From Mimachlamys varia (lineage: Eukaryota > Mollusca > Bivalvia > Pectinida > Pectinidae): 64,000 nt of DNA. Below are positions 21,077-35,100 of this stretch, one piece after another. Below the pieces are notes generated by a model, which saw only the letters and a list, made by a program, of their open reading frames with translations, was not told the DNA's origin and did not search any database. The stretch lies in the NCBI GenBank assembly GCA_947623455.1, contig OX392532.1, forward strand, positions 6,332,001-6,396,000, written 5' to 3'. Both the position numbers and the translations under genes were made by a program. Position 1 is the first letter of the stretch. Each line of letters opens with the position of its first letter.

Positions 21077-22672
21077 AAGGTAACGACACAAGGTTGTACT
21101 GCACAGTGACACTTCACGTGTGTATTGTGTGTGAATTGTTAACGTTCAATAGAATGTGATTACAGACCGTATATCATATACACTACCTGTCAGGGACTAC
21201 AAGGACCTAGTCAGGACTCGACAGACAACGGATCGGGGACTACAAGCTCCAGAGATAACAAATCAGGGAAAAGACACTTTGGAATTACTTCGAACTCAAA
21301 AGAGGGACACATTGGTGACCCACTACGGAGGACTAATGGGACGGTAAACCACGCCCCAAGTCATATCTACATACGGTAAAGGTAAGTGTGCAATGTAGTT
21401 GGAACAATAAATGCAGATACAAAATGTTTAAATACTTATTTAAGTTTGTTATTGTAATGAATGCAAGACATTGAACACTACACAATTGTTCAATAGTATT
21501 CTCGCCTTGGGATATAATGTAGCTAACTAACGCTGGTTTGATGGTGGATTTGAACGTTTCCTGGTGTATGCATACATGGGGTAGTATATTTATATAACAC
21601 ACTAAAGTATATATACCCTGTTTCGTTTTTATTATGTAAAATGCAAATATGTTCACTCGGCGAGTGAAATATGTGCTTCGACGAATAGAGATATTTCCGC
21701 TTGCGTGAACAATTATAGTTTTTTCAAGTAGTAGTGATGTAAATCACAACATGATTTTGATTAAACACAGCCTGTTCCCGAGTACTGCGTTAACAAAAAG
21801 GCTAAACGTGTACGTGTATCTTACGTGTTTTATTAATTGATTGAAGGATATTCATTGTTGGCGGGTCGGGACTGGCATATAACGTTAACGTTAAATGGAC
21901 GTGACCTTTCAACTTTATTTGACATAACGGTAAACCAGTTACCTGCAGTAATGGCGGCATCCAGCTGTCCACGTGTTACTGACAATAACACACGTCACCC
22001 ACATACTTAGGTTGTCCTCGCTATCGCGCCCTATCTAACCCGCCTGCTTATACACAAGTATCTCCATTAAGACGTTTGGTGGATCACTTTATAAATAAAA
22101 TACGACTAGTTTCGCTCAGGGCCAGGCACTCTTATAAAGTGTTTAGCAACAGCTGACTAATTGAATATACTTTTGAATATACCAGTTCAGTTAAACAGAT
22201 GTTTTATTATAGTATGCCATGTTAAAAGTAAAAGTAAACACTTTACGTTTGCTGTTGTTTTTTTTCCAGGCAAGCAGTTTTTTTACCTGTTTAATATATA
22301 CAAATAAATAATCATTATGATAATTCACTTTGTTCTCTCGTGCATCTGGCGGGTTGTATCTACTTAGATTAAAATGTTTAGATAAGGCAAGCTATAGATC
22401 AATATGTATTCTACCATGGCGAGTATACACAGTGGCGAATTTAACTAGCACTGTCTGTTGTGCCTTACAAATGGACGTGTCATATATTTATATTATAACC
22501 AATGTAATGCCATGCTACTTTTTTGTCACTGATGTATCCGTCAGCTTTAGGAGGTAGCTAGCTGTACACAGAAGACTGATGCGCTGAAGTAGTCGAGTGA
22601 GTTGATGCACTGATGTGAATCTATAGACAACGTCATCAGAATCGTCGTCGTCGTCGTCTCTATATCCACAAC
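21077..22672 (+). other. Upstream region of the SLC43-like gene
   Basis: No exon assigned. Just before the start codon lies a short (TCG)n tract (about 22643-22660). A 5' untranslated exon or promoter is expected here but nothing decisive is visible; no TATA box is well placed. Confidence 0.35.
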
Positions 22673-23109
22673 ATGTCTCTCATAGAATTAAACACCAGGT
22701 ACCGGAAGCTGTTCGCCATTGTGTGGGCCTTGTTGGAGATCATTATATTCGCTGGACTTTTCTTTGGCTGGGGTACACTAGTTTTCATGCTAAAGGAGGA
22801 AGGCGTTTACGGACATCTCTGTGAAAATGAGGCGATTGGATCGGATCACGGTGTGTCAACGCTAAGGACCATTGCTGCTGATGACAATTTCACGGGGAAA
22901 TACGAAGTCCACAACACAAATGTTACCCAAGACCTAGCACGTAACAACACTAACCCTAACAGAGGTACTTCTGCGATAGGATGTCCAGCTCAGGACAAGA
23001 GGTTTAACCTGGGCTTCACCATGGTCAGTGGGCTTTGGCCGTTTTTCTATGGAATACTCGGCCAACTTGGCCACAAGTTCGGCACCCGTTTCCTCAGACT
23101 TAGCAGCAT
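22673..23109 (+). CDS. SLC43-like exon 1
   Basis: Start codon in the context CAACATGTC. Encodes residues 1-145 and two bases of codon 146: TM1, the glycosylated first extracellular loop with C50 and C104, TM2 and the MFS loop motif. Donor CAT|GTAAGT. Confidence 0.92.
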
Positions 23110-26100
23110 GTAAGTATACGCAGGATGCATTATATCTAATCAGTAAGAGTAGCATACAAGTAACACATTCTTAGGAAGGTTGTTGTTAGCAGCTCAAACG
23201 CTTGCCAAACGATAAGAGAGCCCTTTAGACAAAATGGGCTAGGTGTAATAAATGCTGTTGTTGATTTTTCATGCAAAAGGGAGTGTCAAAAGAAAGATTT
23301 ATTTACATCGTTGTAACTTTGACAATGTATTAACATGTAAATTATATTTTAAACAATGGAAATGATACACTTTAAAATGAACGGGATTCTTATGAACGGC
23401 AAAATTATTAAATTGCGTTACAAAAATATACAAGTAAAATGAATCCAAGTATGACTGGCTTTTATTGTCAGTAAGTAATTAAATATATCCAAGATTTTGT
23501 GTCCAGCAGCTATGCTGCATTTTTTAGGTTTTGTTTTTTTTCAGTTATTTATTTCCGTTCTGCTACTTCAATTCCTATCGATTTGTTATTACAAAAAACA
23601 CCGAAGCGACAACAAAACCATAATTCGAACTTCTAATCGATTGTTTGATTAGTGGCAAAACATGAACACAGGAAACATTTACACGGGGACCCTTATAAAA
23701 GTACAAAAGAATAAGGCCATGTGTTCCGGAAGAGCAAGCGTCTTCTGCTTCATCGATGACCTCCGCCAGGTCAATCTAGGACACATACAAGAAGACACAG
23801 AACTGAAGCTCATTTTCATTAACAAAAAGGCATACTTATGAGAATATTATAAAACACTTACTTTCATATCATACAAGGATACGAAATATCTCAATGTAAC
23901 CAAGATTGCGTCCATAAAACTTGCGCATAGTCTTCATCAACCTGTATCTCTCAAATCCCACTGCCCTTAGCACGAAAATCTTGATACAGCAAGCTCTAGA
24001 ATAACTATTTAACTTCGACATGTTAATACCATAGGTTGGAGAAGCAGGGAGAAGGGGAACATTCACGATTTGAAAATCGAAATCGTCACGTTTATTGTAT
24101 AGCTTAGTCGTAAGCTGTCCATGTTGATCATAGATTAAGTAACGATCAGACAAACAGCTTATGAAGAAGAGTCTAATTTGTCATTGATGTCGACTGCTCA
24201 CAAACTAACACAGGGATTCGAAAGAGGCAGGTTGATCAGAACTATGATTAAGTTTTATGGTCGCCATCTTTGTCTCATTGAAAAATGTTCTGTATCTTTG
24301 TGTTATATGGAGATGGACGTTTTTGAGACTTTCAAAGGGGTCTCCATGTAAGGGTTGCCTTTGTTCATATCTTGCCCCTAGTTTAATCGATTTTTAGTTC
24401 GGATTATGATTTTGTTAACGCATTGGTATTCTCTATTTTTTTTATCAAGCCCCGAGGGCAATGTACCATCGACTTCTTTTTGTTGTTTTTAGACGCATCA
24501 TCGATATACCTGGAGTCAGTTAGGAATCGAGCACAGTCTGTTCCCATACATGTAGGAATGCTCACATTCTGCTGGAAAATCTTTTTTCCAAACTGAACAA
24601 ACAATTCATAATTCATTGATAACCAGGAAATCTGTTTTTTGTTTTGTTTCAGAACAAGTTTTATTTCCGGTAAATCTGTTTTTTGTTTTGTTTCAGATTA
24701 AGTTTTATTTCCGGTTCTTTACTCGTTGCCTTTACGACACCAGGTAGGTGTATTTCAGAAAGACATGTCCCTGTAATCTTTGATCTTTAGTTAAATTTAA
24801 TTAAATTTCCCTTAGTATTTTTACATAAGATGATATCCCTGTTCAGCAAACCTCGGCAATTTTCGGAACCGTAATTTGCCTGAGTTTGCCGACTGACGAA
24901 AACCCGTGCAGGTTCGGTGAAATTTTAGGCTGAGTTATTCCACTGCAGTGGCGACTAATGTTGCATTCCTGCAGCATCGGGAAATTTTTTGCTGGAATTT
25001 CGACGAAACGGAATGAAAGAAACCACAGACTTTGGTCTATTATCTCAATTACTACATTTGGAATCTTTTGATCTTTCCTTTATTTCTTTACTATCGACTT
25101 TATCTGTCTGGCAGTGTCTACCAAGGCATCTGTCTTCAAATGTGCCCCCCCCCCCAGTCTTCTGTCGTTAAACATGTATGACAATGACTGTTCTGTCTCC
25201 TAAGATATCCCTCCTCATATCACCCTGGCTGTTATGTCTCCTTAGGATATTGTCCTATTATGACCTTGACTGTTGTGTCTCCCTAGGATATTGTCCTCAT
25301 ATGAACTTGGCTGTTGTGTCTCCCTTGGATATTGTCCTCATATGACCTTGACTGTTGTGTATCCCTAGGATATTGTCCACATATGACCTTGACTGTTGTG
25401 TCTCCCTAGGATATTTCCGCAAATGACCTTGATTGCTGTGTCTCCCTAGGATATTGTCCTGATATTACCTTGACTTTTGTGTCTTCCTAGGATATTGTCC
25501 TCATATGACCTTGACTGTTGTTTCTCCCTAGGATATTGTCCTCATATGACCTTGACTGTTATGTATCCCTAGGATATTGTCCTCATATGATCTTGACTGC
25601 TGTGTCTCCCTAGAATATTGTCCACATATGACCTTGACTGTTGTGTCTTCCTAGGATATTTCCGCAAATTACCTTAATTGCTGTGTCTCCCTAGGATATT
25701 GTCCTGATATTACCTTGACTGTTGTGTCTTTCTAGGATATTGTCCTCATATGACCTTGAACCCCGGGGTATCCGTGATACGTACTGTCTACACTATAATT
25801 AAGGATGTAAAATATTGTTAAATAATGTGTATATGTGGTGCCTTTTCGTTCGTACTATAGTTACATACTATATATAGTCGCTATTACTCCAACGATCATA
25901 CATCTATTTCTAGCAAGACGCATTCAACGAGCATTTGTGTGTTAGGATCAAGTTCATATAGTGGATCATACCGTCGACATTACTAACGAAACTCTCCATA
26001 CTATATATAGTATGGGTCAAAGAAATAATATCAAATGTAGTTTTCCAAATAACAATGGATCCTTACAAATTGATATTTAAAGGATACGAATTACCTTAAC

Positions 26101-29100
26101 ATTTTATAAAGGGCAAAGGGTAATTCCAACGTGTAGACAAACTGGTGCTGTAAAATTTTCGGAGCAATCCGCTCCCTTATCAAGACACAAAGAAATATAA
26201 AAAAAACAATATCAAAAGTATAAGAATACATGTTAGTGGTCTCGGTAATTTTAAAACAGATATGCCCTTCGGTTAGTGTTAGCCGAAGGCAGAATTTAGA
26301 ATGACTGTATCATCGTCCACTGAGTACACTATGTGTATGAACAACGACAAATTCAATTTCCCGGGAAAAACGAGGCGTGAAAATGCTGAAGCTGAAATAA
26401 CAGCATGGCGATTCGTCCCAAGATGATAATGGAGATGAAGTGTGGAAAATCCAGAAATATCTGTTAGAACATTAAATATATGGTAAAAAATATTTTCAAT
26501 TAAAAAATATCTCATTTGAATTAAAGTTGTAGCGGGATTTATATTTTCAAATTAGTGACGAAATGACTCCGATATTTAGACGTTTTCGTCTGTAACATGA
26601 ACATGGAAATATAGAGTACGAAATCTGTAAAACTTTTAAAATATTCCCTGAAAATGCACACAAGTTAACGTTTTTGGTGGAAAATATTACACTCGAATTT
26701 AGCGAGATCACAAAAACATCGTGTCTCGATGGACATAATAACACTCGATATGTCACTTGTTCAATATATATGTCACTTGTTCGATATATATGTCACTTGT
26801 TCAATACATATAGTATATATATATCGATCATAATACGTTAACAGACTAATAAGGTATATATATATATATGGTACAAACATATATATTCATAAAGAACCTA
26901 TTGATTACACATTAAGTAACAGGGTATATATTTTGAACTTAGAACATGCTGTATACACGTTGACAATAGTCACCCATTTAACGAGGTTATTACGTAAAAA
27001 TAGTTGTTGAAGTAGTAAATACATTCAAAAACCAAAAGAAAGAAAACAAATATGGAAATATTAACTAGGACTCATATACGTCGGTTGTTATGGGAGAAAC
27101 ATCGTCGTGTCATACAAAATGAAACATGAAAAAGACTAGTTACTATAATATTGATTGTGTAGATAACTTACGAAGTCCCTATCTGTCCGACAGACCTTCC
27201 CTGGCTGGCCTTTCTCGGACTCTTCCTGTACGGTATCTCTGGATGTGGTCTATTATTCTCAAACTTCCAGGTAAATATAGATTAAGTCTCATGTTCTGAT
27301 TGGAATATGTCAATGGCCCATTATATTAATTAATAACCTGATATTGAGACAAATTTGATGGTATGTGACAGATGTATAATTATATTGGTATCATTTTACG
27401 TATTGGCAATATGTTACAAAGTAATGAATAACAAATTTTATTTCATGACATTAAATTTAATGTATTTCATTTTATTAGAACTTTAAACACTTCATATAAT
27501 ATATTGTCCAGATGGTGTTTCATTAAGTGATGTGTCTGTGGATTGCATCACATGTTCTTTTTTTCACAACAGTTGTCCTACCTGTTCACGCGAGGTCGGT
27601 CACTTGTCTGCAGTTTGATGACCGGATCGTTCGATTCCTCTATTGCCACTCAATTATACATCAAGGTAAAATAACGAGTCATATACATCATAAATGCAAA
27701 GTAACTTTATTTAAGGGTATGCATTATAACTAGTTTCAAGTAATTATGCATCAAAGTAGACTTAAATAATAAAACATCAGCAAATATAGCATTACCCCAT
27801 TAAGGTATGTAAAAAAAGGGTAAACCTCTTCTACTTCTTTGACAGCACTCACCACACCCAACTAAATGTCACTTCCTCAAAGTGAGAACGGAGGTAATAA
27901 AGTTAATCAAGATCAAAATAGATTGAGGTAAAGCAGAATAAACAGCACATCATCTTCAAACAATCTAATATCAGACTATGTTAGCGTAATCCGTCTTCAA
28001 CATAATTGCAAATAATCGTACATCAAGGCGAATTCAACTAACCCTACATCAATATATCTTAAGATATTCTTGAATCAAGATTCATTGATTAAAGTTATCC
28101 TACATCAAGGTATATCAAAATTATCCAAAATCTTTCCTTTGTTCAAATTTTGCCCCTGGTTTAATCGATTTTGAGTTTGGATTATGAATATGTTGACGCT
28201 TCGGTATTCTCTTATTTTATCTAATAAGATGGAAGTAAAGGCATATTTATTCAATAACAGAGGTCAAACATTAACGTTCATGTAATCTTACATTGAGATA
28301 GATTAGTGTTATCTTACATTTAGAAAGATTAATGTTATCTTACATCTAGATAGATTAATGTTATCTTACATCTAGATAGATTAATGTAATCTTATATTAA
28401 GATAGATTAGTGTTATCTTACATTTAGATATGTTAATGTAATATAACATTTAGATAGATTAATGTAATCTAACATTTAGATAGATTAATGTTATCTTACA
28501 TCTAGATAGATTAATGTAATCTTATATTTAGATAGATTAGTGTTATCTTACATTTAGATAGATTAATGTAATATAACATTTAGATAGATTAATGTAATCT
28601 AACATTTAGATAGATTAATGTTATCTTACATCTAGAAAGATTAATGTTATCTTACATCTAGATAGGTTAATGTTATCTTACATCTAGATAGATTAATGTT
28701 ATCTTACATCTAGATAGATTAATGTTATCTTACATCTAGATAGATTAATGTTATCTTACATCTAGATAGATTAATGTTATCTTACATTTAGATAGGTTTA
28801 TGTTATCTTACATTTAGGTAGGTTAATGATATCTTACATTTAGATAGGTTAATGTAATCTAACATTTAGATAGATTAATGTAATCTAACATTTAGATAGA
28901 TTAATGTAATCTAACATTTAGATAGATTAATGTTATCTTACATCTAGATAGATTAATGTAATCTTATATTTAGATAGATTAGTGTTATCTTACATTTAGA
29001 TAGATTAATGTAATATAACATTTAGATAGATTAATGTAATCTAACATTTAGATAGATTAATGTTATCTTACATTTAGATAGATTAATGCTATCTTACATT

Positions 29101-32100
29101 TAGATATGTTAATGTAATCTTACATTTAGATAGATTATTGTTATCTTTCATTTAGATGGATTAATGTAATCTTACATTTAGATAAGTTATTGTAATCTTA
29201 CATTTAGATAAGTTAATGGTATCTTACATTTAGATAGATTTATGTTATCTTACATTTAGATAGATTAATATAATATAACGTTAAGATAGATTAATGTTAT
29301 CTTACATTTAGAAAGATTAATGTTATCTTAGATTTAGATAGATTAGTGTTATCTTACATTTAGATAGGTTTTTGTTATCTTACATTTAGGTAGGTTAATG
29401 ATATCTTACATTTAGATAGGTTAATGTAATATAACATTTAGATAGATTAGTGTTATCTTACATTTAGATAGGTTTATGTAATCTTAATTTTAGATACATT
29501 AGTGTTATCTTTCATTTAGATAGATTAATGTAATCTTACATCTATATAGATTAATGTAATCTTATATTTAGATAGATTAGTGTTATCTTACATCTAGATA
29601 GATTAATGTTATCTTACATTTAGAAAGATTAATGTAATCTTACATTTAGAAAGATTAATGTTATCTTATATTTAGATAGGTTATTGTTATCTTACATTTA
29701 GATAGATTAATGTAATCTTACATTTAGAAAGATTAATGTTATCTTACATTTAGATAGATTAGTGTTATCTTACATTTAGAAAGGTTTATGCTATCTTTCA
29801 TTTAGATAGATTAATGTAATCTTACATTTAGAAAGATTAATGTTATCTTACATTTAGATAGGTTATTGTTATCTTACATTTAGATAGATTAATGTAATCT
29901 TACATTTAGAAAGATTAATGTTATCTTACATTTAGATAGGTTATTGTTATCTTACATTTAGATAGATTAATGTAATCTTACATTTAGAAAGATTAATGTT
30001 ATCTTACATTTAGATAGGTTATTGTTATCTTACATTTAGATAGATTAATGTAATCTTACATTTAGATAGATTAATGTTATCTTACATTTAGATAGGTTAT
30101 TGTAATCTTACATTTAGATAGATTAATGTTATCTTACATTTAGATAGGTTATTGTTATCTTACATTTAGATAGATTAATGTAATCTTACATTTAGATAGA
30201 TTAATGTTATCTTACATTTAGATAGGTTATTGTAATCTTACATTTAGAAAGATTAATGTTATCTTACATTTAGATAGGTTTATGTTATCTTACATTTAGA
30301 TAGATTAATATAATATAACATTTAGATAGATTTATGTAATCTTACATTTAGATAGATTAATGTTATCTTACATTTAGATAGGTTATTGTAATCTTACATT
30401 TAGAAAGATTAATGTTATCTTACATTTAGATAGGTTATTGTTATCTTACATTTAGATATGTTATTGTTATCTTACATTTAGATAGATTAATGTAATCTTA
30501 CATTTAGATAGGTTATTGTAATCTTACATTTAGATAGATTAATGTTATCTTATATTTAGATAGGTTTATGTTATCTTACATTTAGATAGGTTTATGTTAT
30601 CTTACATTTAGAAAGATTAATGTAATCTTACATTTAGATAGGTTATTGTAATCTTACATTTAGATAGATTAATGTTATCTTATATTTAGATAGGTTTATG
30701 TTATCTTACATTTAGATAGGTTTATGTTATCTTACATTTAGAAAGATTAATGTAATCTTACATTTAGATAGATTAGTGTTATCTAACATTTAGATAGGTA
30801 AATGTAATCTTACATTTAGATAGATTAATGTTATCTTACATTTAGATAGATTAATGTTATCTTACATTGAGATATATTAATGTTATATTACATTTAGATA
30901 AATTAATGTTAACTTACATCATCCCTGTCAAAGTTATTCAACATAAATATATATACATCAAGGTAACCACAATCAAGGTAGATTTGTTTTCCCCCATCTC
31001 GTTACGTTAAAGAAATCAGTAGGAAAAATAGTCATGAAACTATAACAAAATTAAAGTAAAGAAAATGAATAAGCACAGCAGGTAGGGCGAAAGAATTGAA
31101 CTTGCTGTTCGTAAGAGGCGACTAAGCTGGAGATCCTATCTTTCTAAACAACTTAATCCTTCTTGACACAACTTCCCTGTGGGGAAGGCTATGGGTTCTG
31201 TCCCCAGGCCGAGACATACCAGAGCCTCTAACAATGGTAGTTGCTGCTCTCTGTTTGACGTTCAGCATTATGGGAATATATATCGACTGGTTCGCCCGTT
31301 GTCAATAAAATTAACCGGGTAGGATGATCTACTGGTGGCCTTCGGCAGTATACTTCAGTGGTGTAGCATATAATTCGGCAAAATATCCAAACTATCGCAA
31401 GGAGGCTTACACGAACATACCACTGCCTCCCAAATACACTTGCTATCAACACACATCCACATCGCTTACACGGAGAGGCCGTCCTTAAAGTTGCTGTTAA
31501 TAGGACGTGAAAACAATCAACTAAACCAAACAATGAAGGATACCCTAACAGAGGGTTGTAATTATTGGTTTGAATAAGTTAACACCATAGTGATCTCACC
31601 AATGGTCAACAACTGATAACTAGAAGAATATTGAGCCCTCTGGGCCGAAAACAACGTCCATAAGTGTACTTTTAAAGTTAAATATATATTGTAAAGGCCA
31701 TAGTGATATAACATCAAGGAGGTAAATGTAGCGCTAAAGGTATGTTAGATTGTTTTATCAACAGAGACTACATGTATGCTGTTAGATTAGCTGTGACAGC
31801 GGTTTTGAGAGACGAGTCTGTTATGTAATAAACTCTCTGTATGTGGTCAGATTAACTACGCCCGGTATTGAGAGACGATCCTGTTATATAAGAAACTATA
31901 TGTATTTTGTCAGGTTAGCTACGACAACGGTATTGATAGACGAACCTGTTACATCTTCATCGCTTGCTTGCACACAATGACTTTCATCAGCACATTCCTG
32001 TGGCTCCCTAAGACGTATATCGACCTCCCCGAGACAAGCGATGAAACCATAGTGGTGCATGCAGACGAGGAGGAGACATTAAACAAGGACGGAAATGGAC

Positions 32101-35100
32101 AAATAATAGGTTTAGAAGAAGAAAAGAATTGCATCAGTGCCACAAAAAGCGAAAATAACTGTTTAGTGACAGAGCAAGGTAAACAGAATACTGTATATCG
32201 TGAAAATCTGGCAGGGCTTTTTACTTTTTTTCGCCCTTGTCAAACTATCAATACCACCTAAGAGAATTTAAGTATACAATATACAGTACATAGTAATTAA
32301 ACATGAATGAAAAACATTATCTTGCGAACATTATTTATTGTACAGACGTAAAAAACAAAATTTGACTTCATCTCTCAAATAACACAATTGCATTAAAATT
32401 AAGTTATTTTTTGCGAACAGGTGATGCTTCTATTCCCCTGAGTGATCGGACAGTCGTTACAGACGAGTCGAATCTGAGTCTGCGTGGTCATCTGTGTTCC
32501 AGTATTTTTCTCATGCACGTGTTCTGGTACAGTGTTCTCCAGCTGCGATTTTTCTACTTCGTGGGTACACTAAATCCCTGGTTAGAGAGAGTCAGCCAAT
32601 CAGAGGAAGAAGGTACGTAGTTTATAAATCCTGATCACATTTAATCCCTGGTTAGAGAGAGTCAGCCAATCAGAGGAAGAAGGTACGTAGTTTATAAATC
32701 CTGGTCACATTTAATCCATGGTTAGAGAGAGTCAGCCAATCAGAGGAAGAAGGTACGTAGTTTATAAATCCTGGTCACATTTAATCCCTGGTTAGAGAGA
32801 GTCAGCCAGTCAGCCAATCAGAGGAAGAAGGTACGTAGTTTATAAATCCTGGTCACATTTAATCCCTTGTTAGAGAGAGTCAGCCAATCAGGGGAAGAAG
32901 GTACGTAGTTTAAAAATCCTAGTCATATTTAACCCCGGGTTAGACAGAGTCAGCCAATCAGAGGAAGAAGGTACGTAGTTTATAAATCCTGGTCACATTT
33001 TATCCCTGGTTAGAGAGAGTCAGCCAATCAGAGGAAGAAGGTACGTAGTTTATAAATCCTGGTCACATTTAACCCTGGTTAGAGAGAGTCAGCCAATCAG
33101 AGGAAGAAGGTACGTAGCTAGTACAGCATGGTCCACTGAATCCCTGGTTAGAGAGAGTCAGCCAGTCAGCCAATCAGATGAGGAGGGTACGGAGTACATC
33201 ATGGTCCACTGCATCCCTGGTTAGAGAGAGTCAGCCAATCAGAGGAGGATCGAGGGTCCGTAGTTTATAAATCCTGGTCACAGAATCTCTGGTTAAGAGG
33301 ATTGTGCATTCAAAGGAGGAATGCATAAAGTCACAAAATGTTAGAAAAGGATAGAGTTTTATAGAAAGGTGCATGCAGACACACAATTTAAAAAATCCAA
33401 CCATATATAGCAGATAGGTATGCAACCACTCAATCGTTGATACCTAGATCACATGAATAAAGAAGGTCAATATTAAAGAAAAAGGGGATATTATTCCCTA
33501 AATGAACAAACAGTATAGCTGACCATACAGGGTCAGCCATACAGATTAAGGGGATACAAGGGGAGATGTAGCCGTTATACACAATCGTACGAAAGGAGTT
33601 TTACGCACCTAACCCTTCTGCTTCTACATTAGTTTAGACATTTTTTCGGCACGCTGTATCTATTACTAAATTTAATAGGTGCAACACATGTGTGTGTTAT
33701 ATCATCTTAAAAAATGTACCTTATCTATCTGATTACTTTTGAGTTTGTATATTATTATTTGTTTATATAATCATATTGCTATTTCATATCGCAATAACTG
33801 TAAATTTGCTTCCTGGTTATGCGTACTTTTCAATCTGAAGTGATAAACAACTGTTAACCAACGATACTAGTGACAACAATACTAACTGCGTATACTGGCC
33901 TATTAACTATGTTTTCGTTTGTAAGCATAAGTATTTGAGACATATCGTGTTATAGGGGGTTTCCTGTATTTATGTTTTCAGTCTCAAAACGTTTATTTGC
34001 TTTTTTGTGATATATCAATACAATCTAGTAGCTAGTTGATACAATGTATATATTAAATATGACGGATCATGTTGCCGCGTCTTAATAATAATAAGATTTT
34101 GTTAAGTATCGTTTTGTGTTTTGCTTACTTATTAACCGAGGTGTCTAATCTGACGGTTTGTTTTTCAGTAAGTCGTTACACGAACATTAGTATGTTTTTC
34201 ATGCTGGGAGGTATCATCACGTCGTTTATAGCAGGCTCCTTCTCCGAAATGCAGAAACGCAGATATCAAGGTAGTATCGAATATGTTAATTATAACAAGG
34301 GTACAAAGAAAAATAAATCACCAAGTAGAAAACGTTTAAGTTGATTTTGATTTTAACAACTTTAAACCAGTGGCAATTCATATATAACATGAAACATCCG
34401 ATTCTTGATCAGAAATAGTTAATATATTTAGATGCATGAAACTGTTTAGGAAATTACTTACACTGTGAATACATGTACCATAAAGGTAGATATTATGGTT
34501 TAAAATAGATTTACAGTCGAATCTCGTTATTTCGAAGTTGACGGAACCACGACCAAACTTCGAGTTATTTCTGTATTCGAGCTAGATGTATTTGAATACT
34601 TAGTGTGAGTCTGGAGGGGCTTACAAAATACTTCAAATTAAGCGGGGTCTTCGAGATCCACAAGTTCGAGATAACGACGTTCAAATATATGTTATAGCGT
34701 TGACTTTTGATAAGTAAACAATTATAAAGAAATAAAAAGAAAGTGTCAGGCTCAGTGCTTCAGACACTTTGTTAATGTACCGCCACCACTGATCACCAGT
34801 GATGTGAGACTCAGCCCTCGTTCTACACTATCCTCCCCAGTCGGTTCTACACTATCCTCCCCAGTCGGTTCTACACTTACCTCCCCAGTCGGTTCTACAC
34901 TATCCTCCCCAGTCGGTTCTACACTATCCTCCCCAGTCGGTTCTACACTATCCTCCCCAGTCGGTTCTACACTTTCCTCCCCAGTCGGTTCTACACTTAC
35001 CTCCCCAGTCGGTTCTACACTATCCTCCCCAGTCGGTTCTACACTATCCTCCCCAGTCGGTTCTACACTATCCTCCCCAGTCGGTTCTACACTATCCTCC

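Noticed and set aside
23593..24445. An 850-bp transposon with long terminal inverted repeats
   Set aside because: The inverted ends are two opposite R1 retroelement 3' ends; the left one carries an RT remnant, so a DNA-transposon reading is not needed.
24653..24696. Exon 2 starting at the first of the two duplicated acceptors
   Set aside because: The longer exon reads into a TAA at the second acceptor; the second start gives the family-like TM3 sequence.
28283..30916. CRISPR-like array
   Set aside because: Units are contiguous 26-bp repeats without unique spacers, in a eukaryotic intron.
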